Positions 14,940-22,237 of a stretch of DNA of 30,766 nt are shown in pieces. Each line of letters begins with the position of its first letter. The first letter of the stretch is position 1. This DNA comes from a virus, in the IMG/VR virus record IMGVR_UViG_3300045912_000119, positions 1-30,766 of that record. One strand, 5' to 3'. The notes under the pieces were generated by a model. It did not search any database and was not told where the DNA came from. It worked only from the letters and a program-made list of their open reading frames with translations. Both the position numbers and the translations under genes were made by a program.

Positions 14940-16685
14940 ATGCCTCAAAATCAAAATCCTAGTAATACGACTAACTTACACCTTCTTACAGAAGAAGAAC
15001 TTTCGCAAATCCTAAATGGACTGACAATTCCTGAAAACCCGCTTAATATAAATGTAGAAGAAGTACCTGTTACATCTTCAGATACTTGGCCAAGTTTAGA
15101 AGTTAGTGAGGGTTCTTCAGATACAAGTATAAATGAAGAAAATAGCATAACCCCTTTGCCAGAGCCTGTGTTCTTTGCTCATGGAGGAGACGGAAGTGGT
15201 ATTGCAGGTTCTAATTCTAAAAAATGTAATTTTGGAGGAACAACTTCTGTAACTTATGGTAAAGTAGTTATTTCTGGAAAAGTTTACCCTGTAGAAAAAT
15301 GTGTATTAATACACAAAAACTGGTACCTTAAAACTGATAAAAATGTCATAACAGACTATTATGGGAATATTACACATAAAAACTACTGTGAATCCTATTA
15401 TGATTTTAAAAGTCTAAATTTAAACAAGTTAGAAGACGGTAGCTTTATGGTAAGTTTCAAAGACACTTTGTACTTTGACATTATAAAAAATGTTAATTTA
15501 GACAGGTTTGTATACACAATAGAATGTAAGGGTTACACTTTTAAGGTTTTTGCAGAGAAAGAAGATGATTTAATACAAGCAGGATTTAAAGAATCTTTCA
15601 AAAATGGTAATTATTACATAAACTTAGACGAATTAAAGACTGCAAAAAGCCCAAGACTATTTAATGTTTTTGAGAATCATTATGTTAAAAATCCTAAAGA
15701 AGATAACCTTAAAACCAATTTGTTTTTAGAGAACAAAGACTATACATTTGGAGTGGAGATAGAAGCTAGTTCTGGAATAATACCAACAAGGCTGATGTTT
15801 GACATAGATGCTCACTGTGAACGTGATGGCTCTATAAATAAGCATATGCCTAATAAACCTGGTGGCCCAGAAATAGTTACAAGCGTTTTAAAAGGAGATT
15901 TAGGCTTTGTAAAACTAAAGAAAATATGCGATGTGTTAAGTAAACGGTATACTATAAACAAAGACTGCGGTGTGCATGTGCATGTAGGGAAAAGGGAATT
16001 TAGCAATGAGTTTCTTTTCTTTATGTATTTCGTAGCTTTGAAAATAGAGAATGAACTGTTTTCTTTACTTCCGCATTCCAGAAGATTTAATAAATACTGT
16101 AGACCTTTGATTCCTGTATTAGATTTTCATGGAGGTATTTCTGATATGAAAAGGTATAAGGAGTTGTATGAAACAGATACTTACTTGTATAAACAAAGTA
16201 TAAACGATTTTGTAAATTCTTTATATGTTTTAGCATCTAAACACCCTTTAGACCATAAAAATAATAAAGAAACAAATCATCCAGAAGGTTCTAAATGCAG
16301 TTATAATCAAAATACTATAAGGTATTGTTGGTTAAACCTAATACCTGCGATGTTTAATACAAGGGGTTCTAAAGCATATACCCTTGAGTTTAGAAATCAT
16401 AGTGCTAGTCTTAACTTTAACAAAATAAAAAATTGGGTTAAATTATGTGTAGGCATTGTAGATTTTGTAGATACTAAACAAGAGTATATATTAAACAATT
16501 TTGAAAAAATAGACTTAAATACGATAATAAGAATGACTTACCCAAAAAGGGGGGATAGGCTTATAGCGTATATGGATTCTAGGAAAGAGTTGTTTAGAGT
16601 GTCTACTTCTGAGAAAGCAGAGTATTACAAAAAGAGTAACTTAGATAATAAAAACAAAAAACTAAAAGAAATAATATGTGCTTAA
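14940..16685 (+). CDS. second amidoligase (Amidoligase_2-type) with long N-terminal extension
   Basis: This is a 581-residue protein. Residues 1-75 are low-complexity (Ser, Thr, Asn, Pro, Glu), followed by a short glycine-rich stretch (HGGDGSGIAG). Residues about 100-265 hold beta-rich repeats of unknown function (two similar K-C-V-L-I-H-K-N-W-Y-type segments). The amidoligase domain starts at FGVEIEAS with metal ligands E273 and E275. It continues with DAHCERDGSI, PGGPEIVTS, CGVHVHVG (343-350) and the C-terminal LEFRNHSASLNFNKI, which carries the E-x-R motif. It should form an amide bond with ATP. The first amidoligase is about half its size. The end overlaps the second amidotransferase gene by 10 nt. 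Confidence 0.85.
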   Translation: MPQNQNPSNTTNLHLLTEEELSQILNGLTIPENPLNINVEEVPVTSSDTWPSLEVSEGSSDTSINEENSITPLPEPVFFAHGGDGSGIAGSNSKKCNFGGTTSVTYGKVVISGKVYPVEKCVLIHKNWYLKTDKNVITDYYGNITHKNYCESYYDFKSLNLNKLEDGSFMVSFKDTLYFDIIKNVNLDRFVYTIECKGYTFKVFAEKEDDLIQAGFKESFKNGNYYINLDELKTAKSPRLFNVFENHYVKNPKEDNLKTNLFLENKDYTFGVEIEASSGIIPTRLMFDIDAHCERDGSINKHMPNKPGGPEIVTSVLKGDLGFVKLKKICDVLSKRYTINKDCGVHVHVGKREFSNEFLFFMYFVALKIENELFSLLPHSRRFNKYCRPLIPVLDFHGGISDMKRYKELYETDTYLYKQSINDFVNSLYVLASKHPLDHKNNKETNHPEGSKCSYNQNTIRYCWLNLIPAMFNTRGSKAYTLEFRNHSASLNFNKIKNWVKLCVGIVDFVDTKQEYILNNFEKIDLNTIIRMTYPKRGDRLIAYMDSRKELFRVSTSEKAEYYKKSNLDNKNKKLKEIICA

Positions 16686-18124
16686 TCACAGTCATACCCA
16701 GTGGGGTAGATAAATACAGCAATTTCATACTTGATGCAATAAATGCAGGTTTTGCTACACAAGCAGATGGTACTGGGATGGTTTATCGTTTTAAAGACGA
16801 TAACCAAATTCATGTAGACAAGGGTTATTTTAATGAAACTAACTTTTTGAATGTTTACAGGGCTTTGAATTTTACAAAAGATGATGAGGTTATTATACAC
16901 CACAGACAAAGTACACAAGGTTCTAGAGATGAAAGTCAATGCCACCCATTTTTTGTAACAGATAGTGATACTATACTAGGGAAAGGTAATTACACCTCTA
17001 GTACCCTACCTGCTATAGCCCATAATGGGATTATAAATGGGCATGAGTATTTTGACCTGTTCAATTCTGATACTTATATGTGGGTAAAGAATACCCTTTC
17101 TAAAGATATAATGCATTTTATAAACAATACTGACGATTATATAAACGCAAACAAGGAACAATTAGGATGGTCGAAGTTTGCTTTGATTCACCCTACTTTA
17201 ACCTTTGACACTATAAGTTTTAATAAAGATGGAGCCCCTACAATGAGGCATTATATTAACAATCATATAATGCTTACAGAAGGTTTCATAGAAGACCAGG
17301 GTTGTTTCTTTTCTAATTCTTGTTACAAAAACAGAAGCTTTAGAGATTTGGGAGGTAGTTCTTTTATGACTAGTTACTCTAGAAACTATAAGCGTTTTGA
17401 AGAAGAGGAAGAAGATGACTTTCAAACTACAGGTCTTAGTAAAACTCTTACAGAAGAAAACTTAGGGTTAAGATTTGACATGAAGAATATAAAGGAACCT
17501 GTTAAAAAAGAAGGTTCTAAAAATGTTATAAAAGATTTTACAAGGAGTATTATCCCTTTTTCCATTCAGGAGGCGCAACCTGTTAAAAACACTGATGAAG
17601 ATAGTGAAGATGCATCAAAAATATTGATAAAAGACCCTTTATTTTGCATAACAAAAGACATTGTTAAAGAACTAAGGGTTTATGATAAACACGATTTGAC
17701 TACACCTGGAAAGGTAGAGATGATTGATAATGACAACTTAACAAATATACGTGTAGGGTTTTACAAGAATAATAGTCTTATTGCCAGTATTCATAATATA
17801 GGAGAAGATTATAGGAAAAACTACTACATATATGCTGTTGACTTTAGGAATAAGTATAAAGACTATAACACTTTAAATAGTCATATACAGAAAAGTAAAA
17901 GTCAGTTTAAGAAGTTGTCTAAGATTTTAACTAAAGCTAAGCATAAAAACTTAACTTTATTAGATGTAAAAATAGGAGATACTGTATTAAAATACATAAA
18001 TATAAAGGCTATAGAACTCTTTTTAGAACAATATTCTTTACAAAAAGATATGGAAAATGAATTAAAACGTATTAAAGAAAGGTCTAAAGAGTTCAGCAAT
18101 AACACACCCACACTCATAATGTAA
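16676..18124 (+). CDS. class II glutamine amidotransferase (Ntn-hydrolase) 2
   Basis: This 482-residue protein begins MCLITVIPSG with catalytic Cys2. The class II glutaminase motifs follow: ADGTGMVY (30-37), IIHHRQSTQGS (73-83, with R77), CHPF (89-92) and AIAHNGIING (113-122, oxyanion N117/G118). Residues about 230-482 are a separate lysine-rich region with acidic patches (FEEEEEDDFQ) and no recognised domain. It differs greatly from the first amidotransferase outside the core, so the two are not a recent tandem duplication. Pairing one amidotransferase directly after each amidoligase suggests two ligase-glutaminase couples. The start is fixed by the Met-Cys N-terminus. Confidence 0.88.
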   Translation: MCLITVIPSGVDKYSNFILDAINAGFATQADGTGMVYRFKDDNQIHVDKGYFNETNFLNVYRALNFTKDDEVIIHHRQSTQGSRDESQCHPFFVTDSDTILGKGNYTSSTLPAIAHNGIINGHEYFDLFNSDTYMWVKNTLSKDIMHFINNTDDYINANKEQLGWSKFALIHPTLTFDTISFNKDGAPTMRHYINNHIMLTEGFIEDQGCFFSNSCYKNRSFRDLGGSSFMTSYSRNYKRFEEEEEDDFQTTGLSKTLTEENLGLRFDMKNIKEPVKKEGSKNVIKDFTRSIIPFSIQEAQPVKNTDEDSEDASKILIKDPLFCITKDIVKELRVYDKHDLTTPGKVEMIDNDNLTNIRVGFYKNNSLIASIHNIGEDYRKNYYIYAVDFRNKYKDYNTLNSHIQKSKSQFKKLSKILTKAKHKNLTLLDVKIGDTVLKYINIKAIELFLEQYSLQKDMENELKRIKERSKEFSNNTPTLIM

Positions 18125-19248
18125 TGGCGTTTTTAAAAAAAGGAAGTAAGAAAGTAAAAAACACGAAAGCTTGTGAAATAGACGGCATTAAATTTAAGAG
18201 TACCTTAGAAGCAAATGTTTACACAGTATTTAAAGAGTTTGGAATACCCTTAGATTATGAAAAAGAAACATATACTATACTCCAAAACTTTGAATACCAA
18301 GGTGAGAACGTACGCCCAATAAGGATAACTCCTGATTTTGAAGCTGTAAATATGCCTGTGATTATAGAAGCTAAAGGTCACCCTAATGAGGCTTTTCCCC
18401 TTAAATTGAAGCTTTTTAAGAAGTACCTTAGTGAACATAAACCGCATCACAGTCTTTACATTATTAGGTCTAAGAAACAGGCTATAGAACTAGCTTCCAA
18501 ACTACAAGTCTACAGCAAACCAACAGCCTTGTTTGACGGGGATGGTATCTGCTACATTGCTGGTTTACCCAAAAACGGCATTTTAAAGCCTTTAGAAGAG
18601 GTTTTTGAATATGTAGATGCTATCCTGTCAGATGGGGTTAAAAAGACCAACTGTGAGGCTTATATAGGGTATTTAACGGGGTCTAATAACTTCCGTAAAG
18701 ATATTAACCCTGAGTATAAAGCTAACAGGAAAGGTAAAGAAAAACCCCCTTACTTTAAAGAAATAAGGGAGTACCTTATAAATAAACATAACTTTCAAGA
18801 ATTTAAGGGTTTAGAGGCAGATGACTGTATTAGTATAATAGCTAAGCATTATAAAAATACGGTTATAGTGTCTGTAGACAAAGACCTTAATATGTTGGAA
18901 GGTACAGTTTATAACCCAAGAAAGCAGCTTATTGCTGTTAATACAAAAGAGGATTTTGATAAGTATTTTTGGACAAGCATGATAGTTGGAGATACCGCAG
19001 ATAATGTTAAAGGAATACCTGGATATGGCCCTAAAAAGGCTAAGATTATTCTTAGTGATACTAGTAAACCTTATCATACCTTAGTGCTTAATGCCTATGT
19101 AGAAGCATTTAAAGAAGATGGGGTATCTGAATTTTGTAAAAACTATTACTGTTTAAAACTTTTAGATAAGTATAAAGGTTTTATTATACCAGAATCAAAG
19201 GAATCAAACCTTAATGTGGCAACGGCAAATGAAGTGGAAATTGTTTGA
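18124..19248 (+). CDS. fusion of PD-(D/E)XK nuclease and 5'-3' exonuclease (FEN)
   Basis: This is a 374-residue, two-domain nuclease. The N-terminal domain (about 15-125) has the DUF1064-like PD-(D/E)XK pattern, with E30 in STLEA, P70-D71 in TPDFE and E82-x-K84 in IIEAKG. The C-terminal domain (about 133-360) is a flap-endonuclease/5'-3' exonuclease: FDGDG (137-141), PEYKANRK (196-203), EADD (231-234), VDKD (251-254), DTADN (290-294) and the helix-3-turn-helix GIPGYGPKKA (297-306). It supplies the primer-removal activity that the polymerase lacks, and joins it to a Holliday-junction- or recombination-type nuclease. The start overlaps the TAA of the previous gene (TAATG). The frame is continuous through both domains. 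Confidence 0.85.
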   Translation: MAFLKKGSKKVKNTKACEIDGIKFKSTLEANVYTVFKEFGIPLDYEKETYTILQNFEYQGENVRPIRITPDFEAVNMPVIIEAKGHPNEAFPLKLKLFKKYLSEHKPHHSLYIIRSKKQAIELASKLQVYSKPTALFDGDGICYIAGLPKNGILKPLEEVFEYVDAILSDGVKKTNCEAYIGYLTGSNNFRKDINPEYKANRKGKEKPPYFKEIREYLINKHNFQEFKGLEADDCISIIAKHYKNTVIVSVDKDLNMLEGTVYNPRKQLIAVNTKEDFDKYFWTSMIVGDTADNVKGIPGYGPKKAKIILSDTSKPYHTLVLNAYVEAFKEDGVSEFCKNYYCLKLLDKYKGFIIPESKESNLNVATANEVEIV

Positions 19249-19846
19249 TTTCAACAAAAGTTATAATTATATATTACCAATTTTAGGAGGTAAAGCATCT
19301 GACTATATAAAAAACACAAGTAGGCATATTACTTTTGTTAATTGTTTTGTAGGAGATGAAAACTATCCAGAATTTAATAAACATATTTTCCTCCTTTATA
19401 AGTATTCGTCACATGAAGACTATAAAGAGTTTGAATATGGACTACAAACTCATCCGCTATTCGTTAAAATGTACGACCCTGCAACAGAATATGTTATGTA
19501 CATTTTTAGAGTACCTGAAGAGTATCAAGAAGACTATCAAAAATTTAGAGAAGGTGCATATAGCAAATATAGCAACAATTATAAACAACAAATACTTAAT
19601 TTTTATGGCTTAGATTTAAACAAAGACTATAATAATGCTGTTATAGGCGTTTTGTATAAGTTAGAATCTGGATTCAACGCTACAGAAGCTTACATAAACA
19701 AAAACGTACCTAAGCAGTATTGGATAAAAATTCCTAGGAATCAAGAAGCAAGTAGCAAACCAGAGCTAGAAATAGGTTCAGAAATAAGATTTATAGAAAT
19801 TTTCCAAAACAAATTAATTTCACAAATATCAGTCCTTAATGAGTAA
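19214..19846 (+). CDS. conserved phage protein of unknown function
   Basis: This is a 210-residue soluble protein. The first ATG (19214) overlaps the nuclease by 35 nt; a second ATG at 19232 also overlaps it. The core has aromatic-rich motifs, YPEFNKHIFLLYKY, LQTHPLFVKMYDP and VMYIFRVPEEYQEDYQKF, followed by GAYSKYSNNYKQQIL. I recall this pattern from unassigned proteins of Bacteroidota phages. No catalytic residues stand out. It overlaps the metallophosphoesterase gene by 8 nt. The context suggests a late-replication or processing role, but nothing specific can be said. Confidence 0.6.
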   Translation: MWQRQMKWKLFDFNKSYNYILPILGGKASDYIKNTSRHITFVNCFVGDENYPEFNKHIFLLYKYSSHEDYKEFEYGLQTHPLFVKMYDPATEYVMYIFRVPEEYQEDYQKFREGAYSKYSNNYKQQILNFYGLDLNKDYNNAVIGVLYKLESGFNATEAYINKNVPKQYWIKIPRNQEASSKPELEIGSEIRFIEIFQNKLISQISVLNE

Positions 19847-20768
19847 AAGTGCAGTAGTTTATGACTTTTTAAGCAAAAACACAGGTTACCTTAAATGGTC
19901 TCCTGAGAAGGTAGCTATTAAGTTGGGTATAAACCCTAAAATAGTTAAGCCTATACTAAAAGAGCTTAGAAGAAGAGAGTGGAATAAGTACTCAAAGGAA
20001 GAAAAGGAGTATTCTAAAGAAGGTGTGCACATCTTGGCAGGATGCTTTCACTTTCCTTTCCATAATGAAAGGTTCTTTGAAAACGCTTTTCTTAAAATAG
20101 TATCAGATACCCCTAATTTAGCAGGGGTTCACCTTTTAGGAGATATGCAAGATTTATACTCCTTATCTAGCCATAATAAAGGTCAGGTAAACATAAAGGG
20201 TTTAGATTTAGAAAAAGAATATATGTTAAATAATAAAGCTTTTGATAAAATTGACCAGGCTGTAGGGCACAGAAGTGTGCAAAAAACCTACATATACGGC
20301 AACCATGAAGATAGGTACTTTAGGGAACTTAAAAACATAGACAGCTCTAAATATGGAGGTGCTTTATTAAGCCCTAAAGAGGCTTGTTTTTTAGTAGATA
20401 GGGGTTATACAGTTAAAGAAAACTGGAAAGATGACTATGTAACTATAGGCAAGTACCTTGATGCTTGTCATGGTCAATACACTACAAAAAGCCCTGCTAA
20501 GAAGCATTTAGACACATATAAAAGGTCTTTAGCTTTTGTACATACCCATATAATAGACCAGCATTATGACGCTGGTATGGCTGCTTTTAATATAGGCTGG
20601 GGTGGTAATATGTACGCCCCTGCTTTTAGTTATGCAAGTCGTATAACTAAGTTAAATTGGCAAAATGGGTTTGCAGCAGTTTATGTAGATGAAGATGGTT
20701 ATTATCATGTTAATCAATTAACTTGGTATAACAACAAACTTTATTACAATAACAGATTGTATAAATAA
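19839..20768 (+). CDS. metallophosphoesterase with N-terminal helix-turn-helix
   Basis: This is a 309-residue protein. Residues 1-48 form a probable winged or simple HTH (WSPEKVAIKLGINPKIVKPILKEL). Residues about 63-280 are a calcineurin-like phosphoesterase: GCFHFPFHN (68-76), GDMQD (101-105), GNHED (154-158), CHGQYT (210-215) and VHTHIID (234-240). In motif I the usual metal-ligand Asp of D-x-H is Cys69, while His71 is kept; all later motifs are intact. Such enzymes cleave phosphodiesters, and with a DNA-binding domain a nuclease or 3'-end processing role is likely. It overlaps the preceding gene by 8 nt and is the last gene before the accessory patch. Confidence 0.85.
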   Translation: MSKSAVVYDFLSKNTGYLKWSPEKVAIKLGINPKIVKPILKELRRREWNKYSKEEKEYSKEGVHILAGCFHFPFHNERFFENAFLKIVSDTPNLAGVHLLGDMQDLYSLSSHNKGQVNIKGLDLEKEYMLNNKAFDKIDQAVGHRSVQKTYIYGNHEDRYFRELKNIDSSKYGGALLSPKEACFLVDRGYTVKENWKDDYVTIGKYLDACHGQYTTKSPAKKHLDTYKRSLAFVHTHIIDQHYDAGMAAFNIGWGGNMYAPAFSYASRITKLNWQNGFAAVYVDEDGYYHVNQLTWYNNKLYYNNRLYK

Positions 20769-20776
20769 AATCGGTA

Positions 20777-20840
20777 GGCGTGTTCTAATAACTGGAAATT
20801 ACTTTTGATAAGGATGTGGGTTCGAGTCCCTCACACGCCT
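20777..20840 (+). tRNA. degenerate tRNA-like element
   Basis: The acceptor stem GGCGTGT (20777-20783) with ACACGCC (20833-20839) is a perfect 7 bp. The T arm GTGGG-TTCGAGT-CCCTC (20816-20832) has a canonical T loop with one mismatch. Between them only 32 nt remain, about 10 too few. Either a D arm (TAAT...ATTA) or a 3-bp anticodon stem, TTA-CTTTTGA-TAA, can form, but not both. If the latter is right the loop gives anticodon TTT (Lys). CCA is not encoded. It is most likely a decayed tRNA or a tRNA-like structure; an attachment-site remnant is also possible. It lies directly after the metallophosphoesterase gene. Confidence 0.4.
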
Positions 20841-20855
20841 CAAAATAACATAACT

Positions 20856-21083
20856 ATGAAAAAATACAAACTTATAAAAAAATACCCAGGTTCTCCTGAA
20901 TTGGGAACTATTATTAAAGAAAACGGTTCTTGCTATGATTTTGCTGTTTTTAATAGACATTTTCATACAATGGATAAAAAAACTATTGAAAATAATCCTG
21001 AATTTTGAGAAGAAGTAATTGATTATCCTGTAGGTACTAAAATTATTGATACAACAAGAAAACAAGGTTGGAAATGGAATTAG
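20856..21083 (+). pseudogene. small phage protein interrupted by an in-frame TGA
   Basis: From the ATG at 20856 the frame encodes 50 residues, beginning KKYKLIKKYPGSPELG, up to TGA at 21006. It then stays open for 24 more codons (EEVIDYPVGTKIIDTTRK..., ending KWN) to TAG at 21081. Related phage proteins typically end in N-x-P-E-F-W-E-E-V, and here the text is NNPEF-TGA-EEVID, so the stop falls exactly at the expected Trp codon. A TGG-to-TGA nonsense mutation explains this simply; TGA readthrough is less likely because neighbours use TGA as a stop and TGG for Trp. A potential start also lies in the tRNA-like element at 20805, but the ATG at 20856 fits the family start. Confidence 0.6.
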
Positions 21084-21184
21084 TAGAAGAATGTTTGCCT
21101 ATGCCTAATATTCATGTAAAAACAGGTAAGTATCAACCTAAAATAATAAATAATAGTGTTTTTGTAAAAAGAATATGGAAATAA
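21074..21184 (+). CDS. very small ORF (36 aa), uncertain
   Basis: An ATG overlapping the end of the interrupted gene opens 36 codons (MELVEECLPMPNIHVKTG..., ending RIWK). The stop overlaps the next gene's ATG at 21175. The chain of overlaps is the only support. It could be a real mini-protein or the remnant of a longer gene in this decaying patch. Confidence 0.3.
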   Translation: MELVEECLPMPNIHVKTGKYQPKIINNSVFVKRIWK

Positions 21185-21570
21185 ATGTATATGTAATTTC
21201 AAATGAACAACCATTTGTAAATTGGTTTGGCACATTAAAAAGTTATGATTTTATAACTAATAAATGTATAATAGAAAATAACAGAGAAGAAGACGTAGAA
21301 GTTTCTTTAAGTGAAGTTCAAGAAGCTGACACTAATTTGCCGTTAAAAGAATTTTTACTAAAAAAGATTCATAAAGAAAATGTAATTAGTTTTTTAGTTA
21401 AAAGCAACTTATCAATTGAAGAGGCTGAAATATTTTATAGTTTAAGTTGCAAAATAAAACCACCTATAGAAGAAATAGATGCATTTTACAGAGAAATGGA
21501 AAATGGTATTCCTTTTGAAGGTGGTATAGGAACAACTGAAGCAATTGTAGGATTAACTGAAAGTTTATAA
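21175..21570 (+). CDS. hypothetical protein (131 aa)
   Basis: This is an acidic protein with an N-terminal beta-rich part (MEINVYVISNEQPFVNWFGTL) and a helical C-terminal half (SNLSIEEAEIFYSLSCKIK). The frame is intact and ends 2 nt before the next ATG at 21573. Both this gene and the next begin with the codons for MEIN, which may reflect a shared leader or chance. I recognise no family. It is the longest apparently undamaged gene in the accessory patch between 20.77 and 22.4 kb. Confidence 0.5.
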   Translation: MEINVYVISNEQPFVNWFGTLKSYDFITNKCIIENNREEDVEVSLSEVQEADTNLPLKEFLLKKIHKENVISFLVKSNLSIEEAEIFYSLSCKIKPPIEEIDAFYREMENGIPFEGGIGTTEAIVGLTESL

Positions 21571-21572
21571 TT

Positions 21573-21994
21573 ATGGAAATAAATAAACATTTTGTTCTTA
21601 CGAACAATCATTGGCTTTAAAAGAGTTGGGTTTTGGTGAAGAATGTTTAGGTTATTATGGGAAAACATCCAAATACTCTAAAAATAAATTAATTAGAGAA
21701 CATAGTTTATATAATAAACTTAAACATTCAAATGGAAGAGTAGACGCCCCACTAAAAACACAAGCATTTGAGTTTTTTAGAGAAAAGTTTAAGTTAAGAA
21801 GTTGGATTGAATCGCAAGATGGTTATTATACTTTTTATAATTATGTAATCTTAAATAGGCTAGAAACAGTTCCTTCAAAATTTTATACTAAATCTAATAT
21901 AAATACATTTAAAACTTACGAAGATGCAGAGGATGCCTGTTTAAATAAATTAATCGCCATAGCCCATGCGCAAAAAAGCAATACTAAAATTTAA
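21573..21994 (+). pseudogene. frameshifted conserved phage protein (S-Y-E-Q-x-L-A-L-K-E-L-G-F family)
   Basis: The ATG at 21573 reads MEINKHFV and then runs into an early stop (21618). Shifting by one base at about 21594-21597 joins it to a long frame, SYEQSLALKELGFGEECLGYY..., ending at 21994. The combined reading, HFVSYEQSLALKELGF, matches a common small phage family with 'YEQAxALKELGF' followed by 'APLxxQAFxFFREKxxLR' and a C-terminal 'YEDAEDACLNKLI', all present here. Restoring one T (GTT-CTT to GTT-TCT) repairs the gene. It is either a true single-base deletion or an error in a short T run. Using the TTG at 21611 as a start would drop the conserved first motif. Confidence 0.7.
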
Positions 21995-22142
21995 TAATGG
22001 AAGACTGGCACTATTATGTAATAAATGCCATGTAATTATTAAAATAGGAAGTGAGTTTAATGAGGAAGAGAGGTTGTTTTCCATAGGAAAAGGAAAACTT
22101 CCTCCACAATATTGTAATAACTGTAAAAACTTAAAAACATGA
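21966..22142 (+). CDS. small zinc-ribbon protein (58 aa)
   Basis: This intact 58-codon frame has C18-x2-C21 (LCNKCHVIIKIG) and C50-x2-C53 (QYCNNCKN), giving a four-cysteine zinc site. The layout C-x-K-C-x-V-I-I-K-x-G ... LPPQYCxxCK is one I recall from small conserved phage proteins. It starts inside the 3' end of the previous gene and its stop overlaps the next ATG. Despite damage on both sides this gene looks functional. Its role is unknown, possibly nucleic-acid or protein binding. Confidence 0.65.
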   Translation: MRKKAILKFNNGRLALLCNKCHVIIKIGSEFNEEERLFSIGKGKLPPQYCNNCKNLKT

Positions 22143-22237
22143 TAAAATTTAAAGAAAAGATTACCGTTGAACAAATTCATAAAGAATTTGATACAGCACA
22201 AGATGGGATACTACTAATAGTTGTAAAAGCTATCTAA
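22139..22237 (+). pseudogene. truncated small phage protein (N-terminal 32 aa)
   Basis: The ATG overlaps the zinc-ribbon stop (ATGA) and gives MIKFKEKITVEQIHKEFDTAQ..., then a short hydrophobic tail and TAA TAG TAA. The first 21 residues resemble the start of longer phage proteins with the pattern 'ITxEQIxxEFxTAQ'. The sequence diverges just where another broken gene (probable PRPP synthetase) begins to make sense in a different frame, at about 22205. I read it as a gene cut off by a deletion junction. Confidence 0.45.

Noticed and set aside
20856-21083. Genome-wide reassignment of TGA to Trp
   Set aside because: Several confidently bounded genes appear to end at TGA with the next ATG overlapping it, and Trp is encoded by TGG throughout. 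One in-frame TGA in a decaying region is not enough.
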